A model generated the notes under the pieces. The model saw only the letters and a list, made by a program, of their open reading frames with translations, ran no database searches and was not told the DNA's origin. The translations under genes were made by a program, and so were the position numbers. This document shows, piece after piece, positions 17,404-26,919 of a stretch of DNA of 64,000 nucleotides. How positions within the stretch are numbered: position 1 is the stretch's first letter; the number at the start of each line of letters is the position of its first letter. Source of the DNA: Ramlibacter tataouinensis (GTDB taxonomy: Bacteria; Pseudomonadota; Gammaproteobacteria; Burkholderiales; Burkholderiaceae_C). The stretch covers positions 1 through 64,000 of the forward strand of contig DIZF01000001.1 in assembly GCA_002427815.1 (NCBI GenBank), read 5' to 3'.

Positions 17404-17434
17404 CACCATCCTACCACCATCCAAGTGGATGGTG
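17404..17434. promoter_or_regulatory. Candidate RHH operator: three CACCATCC half-sites
   Basis: CACCATCC occurs at 17404-17411 and, 11 bp later, at 17415-17422, followed after AAGT by the exact inverted copy GGATGGTG at 17427-17434. The array ends 3 bp from the ATG of the RHH regulator. RHH proteins bind arrays of short half-sites about one helical turn apart, so this is very likely its own operator, controlling the regulator-esterase operon. Confidence 0.72.
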
Positions 17435-17599
17435 TAAAAGTGATCGCCTGGCGGCTCGGGAGGGTTCGGACTGCCAGCCCGCCATGCCGATCCGGGCCCC
17501 GCGCGTCTGCTTCGTCCGACACAGGTTGTCAGCAATCGTTGTGAATGCACGAGTCACGCGCCTACAAGCTCAGCTTGAGAGTCTTGCAACCATAGCTGC

Positions 17600-17767
17600 A
17601 TGAAGATTCTCAACCTCATCCACGTCATGGTCGCCCAGGCGTTCTACCGCTGGGCGATGCGCGAAATCAATCCCATGCATCCGGATCTGCCGCGGATCAT
17701 GCAGAGGCAGCAGGAGCTGGCCGACAAGGCCCAGCGAATATTCCCGGTGCGCAGCTTCTCGCGCTGA
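17600..17767 (+). CDS. Small hypothetical protein (55 aa)
   Basis: An open frame of 55 codons (MKILNLIHVMVAQAFYRW ... FPVRSFSR) with almost exclusively G or C in third positions, as in the surrounding real genes. The N-terminal 15 residues are amphipathic or hydrophobic. The middle (AMREINPMHPDLPRIM, then QRQQELADKAQRIF) looks like a short conserved helical protein. There is no clear Shine-Dalgarno sequence. It stands alone between the RHH regulator and the second TRAP operon; the flanking bases (17435-17599 and 17768-17933) hold nothing else I can support. Function unknown. Confidence 0.5.
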   Translation: MKILNLIHVMVAQAFYRWAMREINPMHPDLPRIMQRQQELADKAQRIFPVRSFSR

Positions 17768-17933
17768 AGGTTGTACATGGCGAGCGCGGAGTCCGTCGAC
17801 AGCGGTTCGTGCTCGTCGGTCACCGACGGATCGATCCAGCGTCGCATGAGGGTGGAGCGGCCTTGCCGTCATGTCACCGCTCCAAAGGAAAGGCCTCGCG
17901 CCGGAGAGCGAGTCCTTGGCTCGGAGCGCGGAA

Positions 17934-18968
17934 TTACTTCTTGCGCGCGGCGACAGCCTTCTCGGCGGCGTTGACCAGGTCCACGCCGACAGTCTTCTTC
18001 CACTTGTTGTAGACCGGCCGCGTGGCCTTGACGAACGCCTCGCGCTCGGCGGGCGTGAGCTGCGTGATGGTGACGCCGAACCCGGCGACTTCCTTGAGCA
18101 GAGGCTTGTCGGCCTCGACCAGTCCCTTGCGGGCGATCGCGATCTCCTGCTTGCCGGCGTCGATCGCCGCTTGGCGCACGATTTCGCGGTCGGCCGGCGT
18201 CCACGAATTCCAGATCTCCTTGTTGACGACGAAGATCAGCGGATCGGCCACGTAGCCCCAGGTCGTCACGAACTTCTGCCCTACGTTGTGCAACTTCAGG
18301 ACAGGGAACAGCACCATCGGGTTCTCCTGGCCATCCACCGCGCCGCTGGCCAGCGCCGGCTGCGCATCGGCCCAGCTCATCTGCGTCGGGTTGGCACCCA
18401 AAGCGGTGAAGATGTCGGTAAACAGCGGCGAGCCGACCACACGGATCTTCATGCCCTTCAAGTCTTCGGGTGACTTGATGGGTTTCTTGGAGTTGCTCAG
18501 CTCGCGGAAACCGTTCTCGCCCCAGGCCAGCGGCACCACACCGGCCTTCTCGACGGTCTGGAAGATCTTCTTGCCGACCTCGCCCTGCGTCAGCGCGTCG
18601 ATGGCGGCGTAATCGGGCATCAGGAACGGCATCGAGAACAGGTTGAGCTCCTTGACCTGCGGCGACCAGTTGATGGTCGAGCCCACCGCCATGTCGATCA
18701 CGCCCTGTCGCAGCGCGCTGAATTCGCGCGTCTGGTCGCCCTGGATCAGCGACACGCCGGGATACAGCTTGATGTTGATGCGGCCCGCGGTGCGTTCCTT
18801 CACCAGGTCGGCCCAGATCTTGCCACCCGTACCCCAGGGCAAGGGCGGACCGAGCACCAGCGACATCTTGTACTCGGGCTTGTAGGCGGCTTGCGCCATG
18901 GCGCCGGTGCCAAAAGCCAGCGCAGTGGCAGCCAGGGCCAAGCCCAGCACGGTGCGGCGGAATTTCAT
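17934..18968 (-). CDS. TRAP transporter substrate-binding protein (DctP family)
   Basis: A 344-residue periplasmic protein with a signal peptide (MKFRRTVLGLALAATALAF, cleaved after MAQA near residue 26). DctP motifs are SPEDLKGMKIRVVGSPLFTD with the ligand-carboxylate Arg, GANPTQMSWADAQPALASGAVDGQENP and FVTTWGYVADPLIF. It is the last gene of the operon E1 alpha, E1 beta, dctQ, dctM, dctP. The ligand is probably an organic or keto acid, given the conserved Arg and the linked 2-oxoacid dehydrogenase. Confidence 0.92.
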   Translation of the reverse strand: MKFRRTVLGLALAATALAFGTGAMAQAAYKPEYKMSLVLGPPLPWGTGGKIWADLVKERTAGRINIKLYPGVSLIQGDQTREFSALRQGVIDMAVGSTINWSPQVKELNLFSMPFLMPDYAAIDALTQGEVGKKIFQTVEKAGVVPLAWGENGFRELSNSKKPIKSPEDLKGMKIRVVGSPLFTDIFTALGANPTQMSWADAQPALASGAVDGQENPMVLFPVLKLHNVGQKFVTTWGYVADPLIFVVNKEIWNSWTPADREIVRQAAIDAGKQEIAIARKGLVEADKPLLKEVAGFGVTITQLTPAEREAFVKATRPVYNKWKKTVGVDLVNAAEKAVAARKK

Positions 18969-19010
18969 GATGATCTCCTTTGGATGAACGGGTTTGAAAT
19001 GCGGCCGCGC

Positions 19011-20309
19011 TCAATAGCCCAGCCTCTGCGGTAACCACAACGCGATCTGCGGGAACGCGACCACCAGCAGCGTCGCTGCCAGCATGGAAAACACCAGCCA
19101 GAGAACCCACGGAACGGTTTCTTCCATCGAAACCTTGGCGATGCGGCAGGAGACCATCAGGTTCACGGCCATCGGCGGCGTGAACTGGCCGACGGCCACC
19201 ATCAGCGTGAGGATGACCCCGAACCAGACCTGGTTCCACTTGTAGTGCTGCACGATCGGCAACAACAGTGGCACGAGGATCAGGAAGATCGACACGCCGT
19301 CCAGGAACATGCCGACGACAACCAGCATCAGGATCAGCAGTGCCATGACCCCGTACTCGCCCAGCCCGGAATTGACGATGGCACGGGTGATCGGGTCGAT
19401 CACGCCGAGCGTGGAAAGTGAATACGCGAAGATCCCGGCGAGCGAGACCACGACGAGGATGACCGCCGACAGTTCGCCCGATTCGCGCAGGATGAAGAAC
19501 AGGTCCCGCACCGTGATGGTCCGGTACACGACCATGCCGACGAAGAGACCGTAGAACACGGCGACCACGGCGGCCTCGGTGGGCGTGAACAGGCCGGCGC
19601 GCATGCCGCCCAGGATCAGGACCGGCGCGAACAGCCCCCAGGAGGCCTCGCTGAGGCTGCGCCAGAACGGGGGACGCCCCGTGTCGGCCTCCAGCGCGCC
19701 CATCTTGTGCCGCCGCGACAGCCACACGGCCGGGATCATCAGCGCCAACCCGGCGAGGATGCCGGGGAACATGCCCGCGGCGAACAGCGCCGGCACCGAA
19801 GCGCCGGGCACCAGCACGGAGTAGACGATAAACGCGATCGAGGGCGGGATCAGGATATCGGTGGCAGCGGCGGCGCCGACCACGCTGGCCGCGAACGCGG
19901 CGGGGTAACCGGCGCGCGCCATGGCGGCGATCATCACGCCGCCCACTGCAGCGGCTGTCGCCGGGCCGGATCCGGAGATGCCGCCCATGAACATGGCCAC
20001 GCCGATGGTGACCAGCGGCAGCATGCCGGGGCCGCGGCCCACGATCGCGAGCGCGAAATTGACCAGCCGCAAGGCCACGCCGGAGCGCTCGAAGATGGAA
20101 CCCACCAGCACGAACATCGGAATCGCCAGCAGCGGGTATTTGCCGAGGCCGGCATAGAAGTTCTGCGGCACGGCCAGCAAACCGAACCATTGCGCATCCG
20201 AGTTGGCCAGGCCAATGCAGACAGCACCCGCCAGGCCGAGCGCGGCGCCGATCGGCACGCCCATGAGCAGCAGGACGATGAAAGCGGCAAAGAGGAGCGC
20301 TGAGATCAT
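19011..20309 (-). CDS. TRAP transporter large permease (DctM family)
   Basis: A 432-residue multi-spanning permease with the DctM pattern: LLLMGVPIGAALGLAG at the start, GGISGSGPATAAAVGGVMIAAM, IPPSIAFIVYSVLVPGASVPALFAAG and VGQFTPPMAVNLMVSCRI near the C-terminus. The ATG at 20309 overlaps the dctQ stop by 4 bp. It forms the sodium-coupled transporter with the dctQ and dctP products on either side. Confidence 0.93.
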   Translation of the reverse strand: MISALLFAAFIVLLLMGVPIGAALGLAGAVCIGLANSDAQWFGLLAVPQNFYAGLGKYPLLAIPMFVLVGSIFERSGVALRLVNFALAIVGRGPGMLPLVTIGVAMFMGGISGSGPATAAAVGGVMIAAMARAGYPAAFAASVVGAAAATDILIPPSIAFIVYSVLVPGASVPALFAAGMFPGILAGLALMIPAVWLSRRHKMGALEADTGRPPFWRSLSEASWGLFAPVLILGGMRAGLFTPTEAAVVAVFYGLFVGMVVYRTITVRDLFFILRESGELSAVILVVVSLAGIFAYSLSTLGVIDPITRAIVNSGLGEYGVMALLILMLVVVGMFLDGVSIFLILVPLLLPIVQHYKWNQVWFGVILTLMVAVGQFTPPMAVNLMVSCRIAKVSMEETVPWVLWLVFSMLAATLLVVAFPQIALWLPQRLGY

Positions 20310-20836
20310 GCGCGCCGCCCGCGCCGGATGAACAGGCCCAGCGCCCGCCCCGCGATGGCCAGCGACATGATCGGCAGCCAGATCGTGTACCACCACTGCG
20401 GCACGCCGATGCCCGGCGAGGTCTCACCGAACCTGATGTCGTCGTACACCATGCGAACGCTGAGCACCGCGATCAGCGCAAACAGCAGGAACACCATCAT
20501 CGCGCCGAAGCGTGCCAGTGCGCGCTGGCGCGCCGCCGGCCCGTTGTCGGCAAAGTACTCGATGCGGATCTGGCGATTGCGGGCCACCGAGGCGGAACCG
20601 GCCACCAGCGCCAGCACGATCATGAGGAAGATCGAGAACTCCTCGGTCCAGGCGAACGACTGGTCCGTGAAGTAGCGCACCAGCACGTTCGTGAAGGTGA
20701 TCAGGGCCAGCAGGGCCATGACGATCACGGTGAGCCAGTCCTCGATGGCGAGCGGGATGACCGTGCGCTCGTCGAATTCGGCAGGATCCGGCGGCTCGCC
20801 GGTCGCGGACGTCGATTCGTTAGGGGGAAGTGACAT
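20306..20836 (-). CDS. TRAP transporter small permease (DctQ family)
   Basis: A 176-residue protein with four membrane helices. The family motif region TFTNVLVRYFTDQSFAWTEE is followed by FSIFLMIVLALVAGSA and RNRQIRIEYFAD. The ATG at 20836 was chosen over an upstream TTG; it lies 14 bp after the E1 beta stop, keeping it in the same operon. It ends with an Arg-rich cytoplasmic tail. Confidence 0.9.
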   Translation of the reverse strand: MSLPPNESTSATGEPPDPAEFDERTVIPLAIEDWLTVIVMALLALITFTNVLVRYFTDQSFAWTEEFSIFLMIVLALVAGSASVARNRQIRIEYFADNGPAARQRALARFGAMMVFLLFALIAVLSVRMVYDDIRFGETSPGIGVPQWWYTIWLPIMSLAIAGRALGLFIRRGRRA

Positions 20837-20850
20837 GGGGAAGCAACAGG

Positions 20851-21855
20851 TTAGAGCCAAGTGCCGGGTGAGGCATTGGGGGATACCTTAGAGGGACGGC
20901 GGGCCACCAGCCACCGCGCCGCGACGACCACATCGGCAACCGTGACGCGCGACTGGGCTTCCAGCACCGGTGAATAGCCCACCGGGATGCGGGGAGCGCC
21001 CAGCCGGCTGACCTTGCAACCCACCGCCTCGGCGGCAGTGGCCGCGATCTCGGCGCCGAAGCCGGCCGCCTGCACGGCTTCGTGCACCACCAGCAGATGG
21101 CCGGTGCGCTCGCACGAACGCAGCACCGCGTCGCGGTCCCAGGGCCAGATGGTGCGCAGGTCGACCAGTTCGGCCTGAATGCCTTCGCGGGCGAGCTGTT
21201 CGCAGGCCTGGGCGCAGGCATGCACCTGCTTGCTCCAGCTCACCAGCGTGAGGTGCATGCCGGTGCGCACCGTGCGGGATTGCCCCAGGGCGGCCTGCTG
21301 CGCCTCATCGACTTCGCCTTCCAGGCCCCACAGCGTCTTGTGCTCCATGTAGACCACCGGGTCGCCGCTGGCCATCGCCGCGCGCAACAGGGAATAGTTG
21401 TCCTGCGGCGTCGCCGGACACACCACCACCACGCCCGGCAGATGCGCGAACCAGGTCTCCAGCGACTGCGAGTGCTGCGCCGCCGACGAATCCCAGATGC
21501 CGATGGGCATGCGCATCACCATGGGCAAGCGGCCCTGGCCGCCGAACATGAAGCGGTTCTTGGCGGCCTGGTTCACGATCTCGTCCATGCCGCACAGCGC
21601 GAAGTCGACCACCCGCATCTCGACCACCGGCCGCAAACCCGCCAGCGCCATGCCGACGCCGGCGCCCAGGATGGCAGCCTCGCTGATGGGTGTATCGATG
21701 ACGCGCTGGTCGCCGAAACGCGCCTGCAAACCCTGGTACTGGCCGAAGATGCCACCCCGGCCCACGTCTTCGCCGATGACCACCACATTGGCGTCGGCCT
21801 GCATCTCGTGCGTCAGGGCCAGCGCAGCGGCCTGCGCATAGGTCATCAGCGCCAT
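20851..21855 (-). CDS. TPP-dependent 2-oxoacid (pyruvate/acetoin) dehydrogenase E1 component, beta subunit
   Basis: A 334-residue transketolase-type E1 beta (pyrimidine-binding plus C-terminal domain). Signatures are TYAQAAALALTHEM, GEDVGRGGIFGQYQGL, RVIDTPISEAAILGAGVGMALAG and the Glu of ISEAA that activates TPP, with the C-terminal transketolase domain LVDLRTIWPWD and GHLLVVHEA. It overlaps the alpha gene by 10 bp from the ATG at 21855, which has a GGGAG ribosome site; a second ATG at 21846 would give TGATG coupling. It forms an alpha2beta2 E1 with the upstream gene. No E2 or E3 gene is nearby. Confidence 0.9.
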   Translation of the reverse strand: MALMTYAQAAALALTHEMQADANVVVIGEDVGRGGIFGQYQGLQARFGDQRVIDTPISEAAILGAGVGMALAGLRPVVEMRVVDFALCGMDEIVNQAAKNRFMFGGQGRLPMVMRMPIGIWDSSAAQHSQSLETWFAHLPGVVVVCPATPQDNYSLLRAAMASGDPVVYMEHKTLWGLEGEVDEAQQAALGQSRTVRTGMHLTLVSWSKQVHACAQACEQLAREGIQAELVDLRTIWPWDRDAVLRSCERTGHLLVVHEAVQAAGFGAEIAATAAEAVGCKVSRLGAPRIPVGYSPVLEAQSRVTVADVVVAARWLVARRPSKVSPNASPGTWL

Positions 21856-22862
21856 TGGCCGGCTCCCGTGGTCTGCACATCCGTGTATGCCGAGGCCTCG
21901 TCGGGCCAGGCTGCGGCGTCGGCAGCGGCCACTGCGGCCGCCACCTCTTCGGTCGCTTCCCGCTCGATGGCGTCGAGGTCGCTCGGCTGCGTTGCCGGCA
22001 ACGCCAGGTAACGCCGGCGCGCGCGGGCGATCGGGTCGGTTTCCAGCGCGGCCTTCAGTTCATCCGGATCGCGGTAGGCGGCCGGATCCACCGAGACATG
22101 GCCCTTGACGCGGTAGGTGACGGCATGCAACAGCCGCGGGCCCGCCCCCGCACGCACTTCCCGCACCAGCGTCGCAGCCGCGGCATGAACCGCCAGCACA
22201 TCGTTGCCGTCCACCTGAACGGCGGGAATGTCCATGCCGGCAGCGCGCGCCGAGGCGCCGGCCCCGGCCGTCATGGGTCCGCTGGCGGTGGTCGCGCTCC
22301 ACTGGTTGTCCTCGCACACGAACAGCACCGGCAGACTGTAGACCCGGGCCCAGTTGAGCGATTCCAGGAACGGGCCGCGGTTGATGGCGCCGTCGCCGAA
22401 GAAACAAACGGTGATGGCGTCCCTGCCCTGCAGCTTCTGCGCATGGGCCGCCCCGACGGCAATCGGCAGGCCCGCCGCGACCACGCCGTTGGCGCCGAGC
22501 ATGCCGACCGAAAAATCCGCGATGTGCATGGAGCCGCCCTTGCCGCCGTTGAAGCCGCTGGCCTTGCCGAACAGCTCGCACATCATCCCTTGCAGATCGG
22601 CGCCCTTGGCCAGCGTGTGGCCGTGGCCCCTATGAGTGGAAGTGAGGTAGTCCTCGCGGCGCAGGTGGGCGCAGACGCCGGCCGGCACCGCCTCCTGGCC
22701 GGTGGAAAGATGCAGCGGGCCGCGGACCTGGGCATTGCCCGCCGCCGCCTTGCCGAAAGCGCTGACGCCGCCCTGGCTGGCCAGCTCCGCTGCGTTCTCG
22801 AAGGCCCGGATGCGGACCATGGTGCGGTACAAAGCCGCGACCGTCTGTGCTTCGTCGGTCAA
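21846..22862 (-). CDS. TPP-dependent 2-oxoacid (pyruvate/acetoin) dehydrogenase E1 component, alpha subunit
   Basis: About 338 residues, the TPP-pyrophosphate-binding alpha subunit. Signatures are TSTHRGHGHTLAKGAD, the FNGGKGGSMHIAD stretch, the Mg-TPP motif FFGDGAINRGPFLESLNWA, and LPVLFVCEDNQWSATT. The start is taken as the TTG at 22862, preceded by AGAGG at a normal distance; the frame is open further upstream (ATG 22979) but that extension is not family-like. It opens the operon that continues into E1 beta and the TRAP transporter. Substrate could be pyruvate, acetoin or another 2-oxo acid; sequence alone does not decide. Confidence 0.88.
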   Translation of the reverse strand: MTDEAQTVAALYRTMVRIRAFENAAELASQGGVSAFGKAAAGNAQVRGPLHLSTGQEAVPAGVCAHLRREDYLTSTHRGHGHTLAKGADLQGMMCELFGKASGFNGGKGGSMHIADFSVGMLGANGVVAAGLPIAVGAAHAQKLQGRDAITVCFFGDGAINRGPFLESLNWARVYSLPVLFVCEDNQWSATTASGPMTAGAGASARAAGMDIPAVQVDGNDVLAVHAAAATLVREVRAGAGPRLLHAVTYRVKGHVSVDPAAYRDPDELKAALETDPIARARRRYLALPATQPSDLDAIEREATEEVAAAVAAADAAAWPDEASAYTDVQTTGAGQWR

Positions 22863-23048
22863 GACTGCCTCTGCTGCCCCGTTGATGTGCTGGCATTGTA
22901 GAGGTGCGGGTCGGGCAGACCCCTGTTTCTGCCGTGTGCAAGCGAACAGTCTTCCAGGTGTCAAGCGGTAGCACGGCAAACGCGCTAAATTGCCCGCTCG
23001 CCAAGATCGCTGCCGATCACCTCGGCTTCACCCCACCAGGAGTTCACC

Positions 23049-24104
23049 ATGCGACACCATCCTCTCGGCCGTACCGGCCTTTTCGTTTCCGAACTGTGCC
23101 TGGGCACCATGACCTTCGGCGGCGGCGAAGGCATGTGGGGCGTCATCGGCAAGCTGCAGCAGTCCGATGCGGAACGGCTGGTCGGCCAGTCGCTCGACGC
23201 CGGCATCAATTTCATCGACACCGCCGACGTCTACGCGGGCGGTGTCTCGGAACAGATCACCGGCCAGGCGCTGAAGAACCTCAAGATCCCGCGCGAGAAC
23301 GTGGTCATCGCGACCAAGGTGTTCGGCGAGACCGGAACCGGCGCCAATGCGCGCGGCGCCACCCGCGGCCACATCCTGGACGGCGTCAAGGCCAGCCTCA
23401 AGCGGCTGCAGCTCGATCACATCGACCTGTACCAGATTCACGGCTTCGACCCCGCCACCCCGATCGAGGAGACGGTGCGCGCGCTGGACCAGCTGGTGCG
23501 CCACGGCCATGTCCGCTACGTCGGCGTGTCCAACTGGGCGGCCTGGCAGATCGTCAAGGCGCTGGGCATCGCCGAGCGGCTGGGCCTCGCGCGCTTCGAA
23601 TCGCTGCAGGCCTACTACACGGTCGCGGGACGCGACCTCGAGCGCGAACTGATCCCGATGCTGCGCAGCGAAGGCGTGGGCCTGATGGTGTGGAGCCCGC
23701 TGGCGGGCGGCCTGCTGAGCGGCAAGTACGGCCGCGAGCAGCAGGCCGAGGCCGGCAGCCGGCGCCTGGCCTTCGATTTTCCGCCCGTCAACAAGGAACG
23801 GGCCTGGGACTGCATCGACGTCATGCGACCGATCGCACAGGCCAAGGGCGTGTCGGTGGCCCAGGTCGCGCTGGCGTGGCTATTGCACCAGCCGCAGGTG
23901 ACCAGCGTCATCATCGGCGCCAAACGGCCGGAGCAGCTCGCGGACAACATCGCGGCCACGCAGGTGGAGCTGAGCGCCGCCGAGTTGCAGCAGATCGACA
24001 AGGCGAGCCAATTGCCATCGGAGTACCCGGGCTGGATGTTCGAGCGGCAGGGCGAGTACCGGCGCCAGCAGCTGGCCAATTCTCTGCCCCGCCGCGCAGG
24101 CTGA
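23049..24104 (+). CDS. Aldo/keto reductase
   Basis: A 351-residue NADPH-dependent (beta/alpha)8 reductase with the full AKR tetrad: Asp57 and Tyr62 in FIDTADVY, Lys90 in IATKVFG and His131 in LYQIHGFD. It also has the LKRLQLDHIDLYQIH signature and the NADP-binding SVIIGAKRPEQLADN near the C-terminus. It begins after a good AGGAG site. It resembles the YajO/general-stress subgroup. It is divergent from the E1-TRAP operon (186-bp gap), so it could act on a related carbonyl compound, but this is only position. Confidence 0.9.
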   Translation: MRHHPLGRTGLFVSELCLGTMTFGGGEGMWGVIGKLQQSDAERLVGQSLDAGINFIDTADVYAGGVSEQITGQALKNLKIPRENVVIATKVFGETGTGANARGATRGHILDGVKASLKRLQLDHIDLYQIHGFDPATPIEETVRALDQLVRHGHVRYVGVSNWAAWQIVKALGIAERLGLARFESLQAYYTVAGRDLERELIPMLRSEGVGLMVWSPLAGGLLSGKYGREQQAEAGSRRLAFDFPPVNKERAWDCIDVMRPIAQAKGVSVAQVALAWLLHQPQVTSVIIGAKRPEQLADNIAATQVELSAAELQQIDKASQLPSEYPGWMFERQGEYRRQQLANSLPRRAG

Positions 24105-24228
24105 GCCGCGGGTATCCGATCCAGCACCCCACGGTGGCACCTACGTATACTGGACTTGCGCACGGTGCCCGCCACGTAAGCGGGCACTGCACATTCGAGT
24201 GCCGCCGTCGCGGCGAGAGGGGTTCACC

Positions 24229-26919
24229 ATGGTGCTATGGGAAGCGATCTGTGGGGGCGTCCTGGGCCTGCTGTGGCCGGGATGGTTCGGCTTTCAGCTG
24301 ATCCAGTTCAAGGTGGTGATCGGGGTAGCGCTCGGCGCCCTGGCCGGCCGGGTTCTTCGCAACGCCGTCCGCGCGGAGATCAGGGCGGCACTGGCGCGCC
24401 ATGCGGTCGTAGCGCAGACGGTCAAGCCGCAAGCCACCGTGGCTCCCGCTCCGGCACCGGGGCCGGGACCGGCACCCGATCGGCTTTCGACCGAAGACTT
24501 CGAGCTGACGCAGCCCGGACCGCTGACAGCAGCGCAGACGACGGACGACTCGACGCTGCCGCTGGGACAGGCCGCACCGGCCGCCGTGAAAGCGGCGGCA
24601 CCGGCGGCTTTCGCCTGCGCGGCAAGGCGCCTGACAAGCTGGCCTATGCGCTGACGCTGCAGGGCGCGGGCGTGGCGGTGCTGTACCTCACCGTGTTCGC
24701 CGCTTTCCGGCTCTACCAGTTCCTGCCCGCCGGCGCTGCCTTCGCGGCGCTGGGCCTGATCTGTGCTTTCGCGGCCGTGATCGCGGTGGCGCAGAACGCG
24801 CTGGCCATGGCCTTCATCGGTTTTGCCGGCGGCTTCGCGGCGCCCATCCTGGTGTCCACCGGCCAGGGCAATCACGTCGGGCTGTTTTCGTATTACCTGT
24901 TGCTGGGCGTGGCCATCGCCGCCATGGCCTGGGTCAAGGCCTGGCGGGCGTTGAACCTGCTGGGCTTCTTCGCCACCTTCGGCGTCGCAACGCTGTGGGG
25001 CGTGCTGAAGTACCAGCCCGAGCAGTTCGCGAGCACCGAGCCCTTCCTGATCGCCTTCTTCGTCGTGTATCTGGTCGCCAGCCTGCTGTATGCCACCCGC
25101 CATGCGCTGGGGGCCCGGCGCGCCGTCGATGCGACCCTGATTTTCGGCACGCCCATCGTCGCGTTCGGCCTGCAGGCCGGTCTGGTGCGCGAGTTCCAGT
25201 ACGCGTCGGCGTTCTCTTCGCTGGCCCTGGGCGCGTTGTACCTGGCGCTGGGCTGGTGGATGTTGCGGCGCGCAGGCCGTCCGGACCCGGCCGGGACCGC
25301 CGGCCGGGACCGCCGGCCGCGCCGAAGTGAGTCGCTGGCTGGCCGAGTGCTTTGCCGCGTTGGGCCTGGGTTTCGTGACGCTGGTCGTGCCGCTGGCACT
25401 GGACGCGCGCTGGACCGCTGCGGTCTGGGCCGTCGAAGGGGCGGCCGTCTTCTGGATGGGGCGGCGCCAGGACCGCTGGCTGGCCCGCGCCGCCGGCCTG
25501 CTCTTGCAGCTGCTGGCCGCGGTCGCGTTCCTCGAGTCGCATCCCCGCATCTTCACCGGCCCATGGCCGCTCGCCAACCCGGGTTTCATCGGCGGCCTGA
25601 TGCTGGCGCTGGCCGCGGTGGGCATCGCGTACTGGTCGCGCGACCGGGCCCCGGATCCCGGCGAAGGGATGCGCCGATCTTTCGCCGATTTCGAGCATGG
25701 CTTGTCGCCCTTCCTGTTCTGGATCGGCTTCCTCTGGTGGCAGTACGCGCTCAACAGCGAGATCGGGCGATCGCCGCTCAATCCGCTGGGCATCGCGGTA
25801 CCCGTGTTCGATGCCGCGCTGCGGCTGCACCTGCACCTGCTGGCCTGGGTAGTCAGCGCCTTCGTCGCGCATCACTGGGCCTTGCCGGCTCGGTCGCGGC
25901 CCTGGCCGGTCGCGGCCACCCCGGCGTACACGGTTGTCCCCGCGATGCTGCTCGCCGCACTGTACGGCGTGGTGACCTTGAACCATGTATTCCAGTCCTG
26001 GGGCTGGATCGCGTGGCCGGTGGCGCTCGCCCTGCATTTCGTGATGCTGCGACGCCTGGATGCGGGACCGCCGCAAGGATGGTGGACCTGGATGCACGCC
26101 GGCGGCGTGTGGCTGCTGGTGTTGCTGGCCGGCAATGCGCTGGTGTTCGCAGTCGGCCAGGCCAGGTTGTGGCAAACCGCCTGGGCCACGGTGATCCTGC
26201 TGGTGGCGGGCATCACGGTGCTGCTGCTGTTGTCGCAGCGTGCCTGGTTCGCTGCGACCCATGCCGGCGGGCCCTGGCCGTTGAATCGCTATGGACGCTC
26301 CTACCTGTGGCTCGCCGCGCTGCCGCTGGCGTTGGCCGTCGCGCTGGGCTGCCTGCTGGTGGCGGTGTATTCGGACGGCAACGCCAGGCCCCTGCCCTAT
26401 GTCCCGCTGTTGAACCCGACGGATCTGGCGATCGCATTGGGCCTGGGTGCCTGCGCAGTCTGGCTCACGCGAATTCGCACTTCCGAACTGCAGGTTCCTG
26501 CCGCGGCGCGCGACCCGCGCTGGCTGCTGGTGCTCGCCGGCATCGGCTTCGTAGCCCTCAACACCGTGTGGCTGCGGGTGGCCCACCACTATGCCGGCAT
26601 CCCCTGGGACTGCAGCCGGCTGTTCGCCTCGTTCCTGGTGCAGGCGGGCTACTCGATCCTGTGGACCCTCATCGCGCTGGGACTGATGGTGGGGTCGCAC
26701 CGGCGCGCGCTGCGCGGCGCCTGGATGCTGGGCGCCGGCCTGCTGGGCCTCACCGTGCTCAAGCTGTTCGTCATCGACCTGTCCAACCGCGGCGGCTCGG
26801 AACGCATCGTCGTCTTCATCGCCGTGGGCGTGCTCATGCTGGTGGTCGGCTACTTCGCGCCGATGCCGCCGGTCGCCCGGCGCAGCGGCGACCCGGCATT
26901 GCAGGAGGCCCGAACATGA
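24229..26919 (+). pseudogene. DUF2339 membrane protein gene, disrupted by a deletion/frameshift and a 13-bp duplication
   Basis: The three parts of a DUF2339 multi-spanning protein lie in two frames. Codons from 24229 (MVLWEAICGG, with a GAGAGG ribosome site) give the N-terminal helix and Pro-Ala linker up to about 24610 before meeting a stop at 24652. A second frame covers ~24610-25320 (LAYALTLQGAGVAVLYLTVFAAF to LGWWMLRRAG). The first frame resumes at 25327 (SRWLAECFAALGLGF) to the end. At the first junction the family segment around GGNT..VGVVVLFFGVAFLLKY, about 50-60 residues, is missing. The second shift is explained by the tandem repeat at 25287-25319. DUF2339 proteins normally have 850-1000 residues in one frame. 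Confidence 0.8.
25287..25319 (+). repeat. 13-bp tandem duplication causing a frameshift
   Basis: CGGCCGGGACCGC is repeated directly, with period-13 identity from 25287 to 25319 (about 2.5 copies). Thirteen is not a multiple of three. Removing one copy joins the upstream frame to the downstream frame exactly and reads PDPAGTAGRAEVSRWLAEC, a clean DUF2339 continuation. Replication slippage is the simplest origin. Confidence 0.85.

Noticed and set aside
22914..22936. Weak dyads in the E1 alpha/aldo-keto reductase divergent region
   Set aside because: Arms of only 5-6 bp in GC-rich DNA; not distinguishable from chance.
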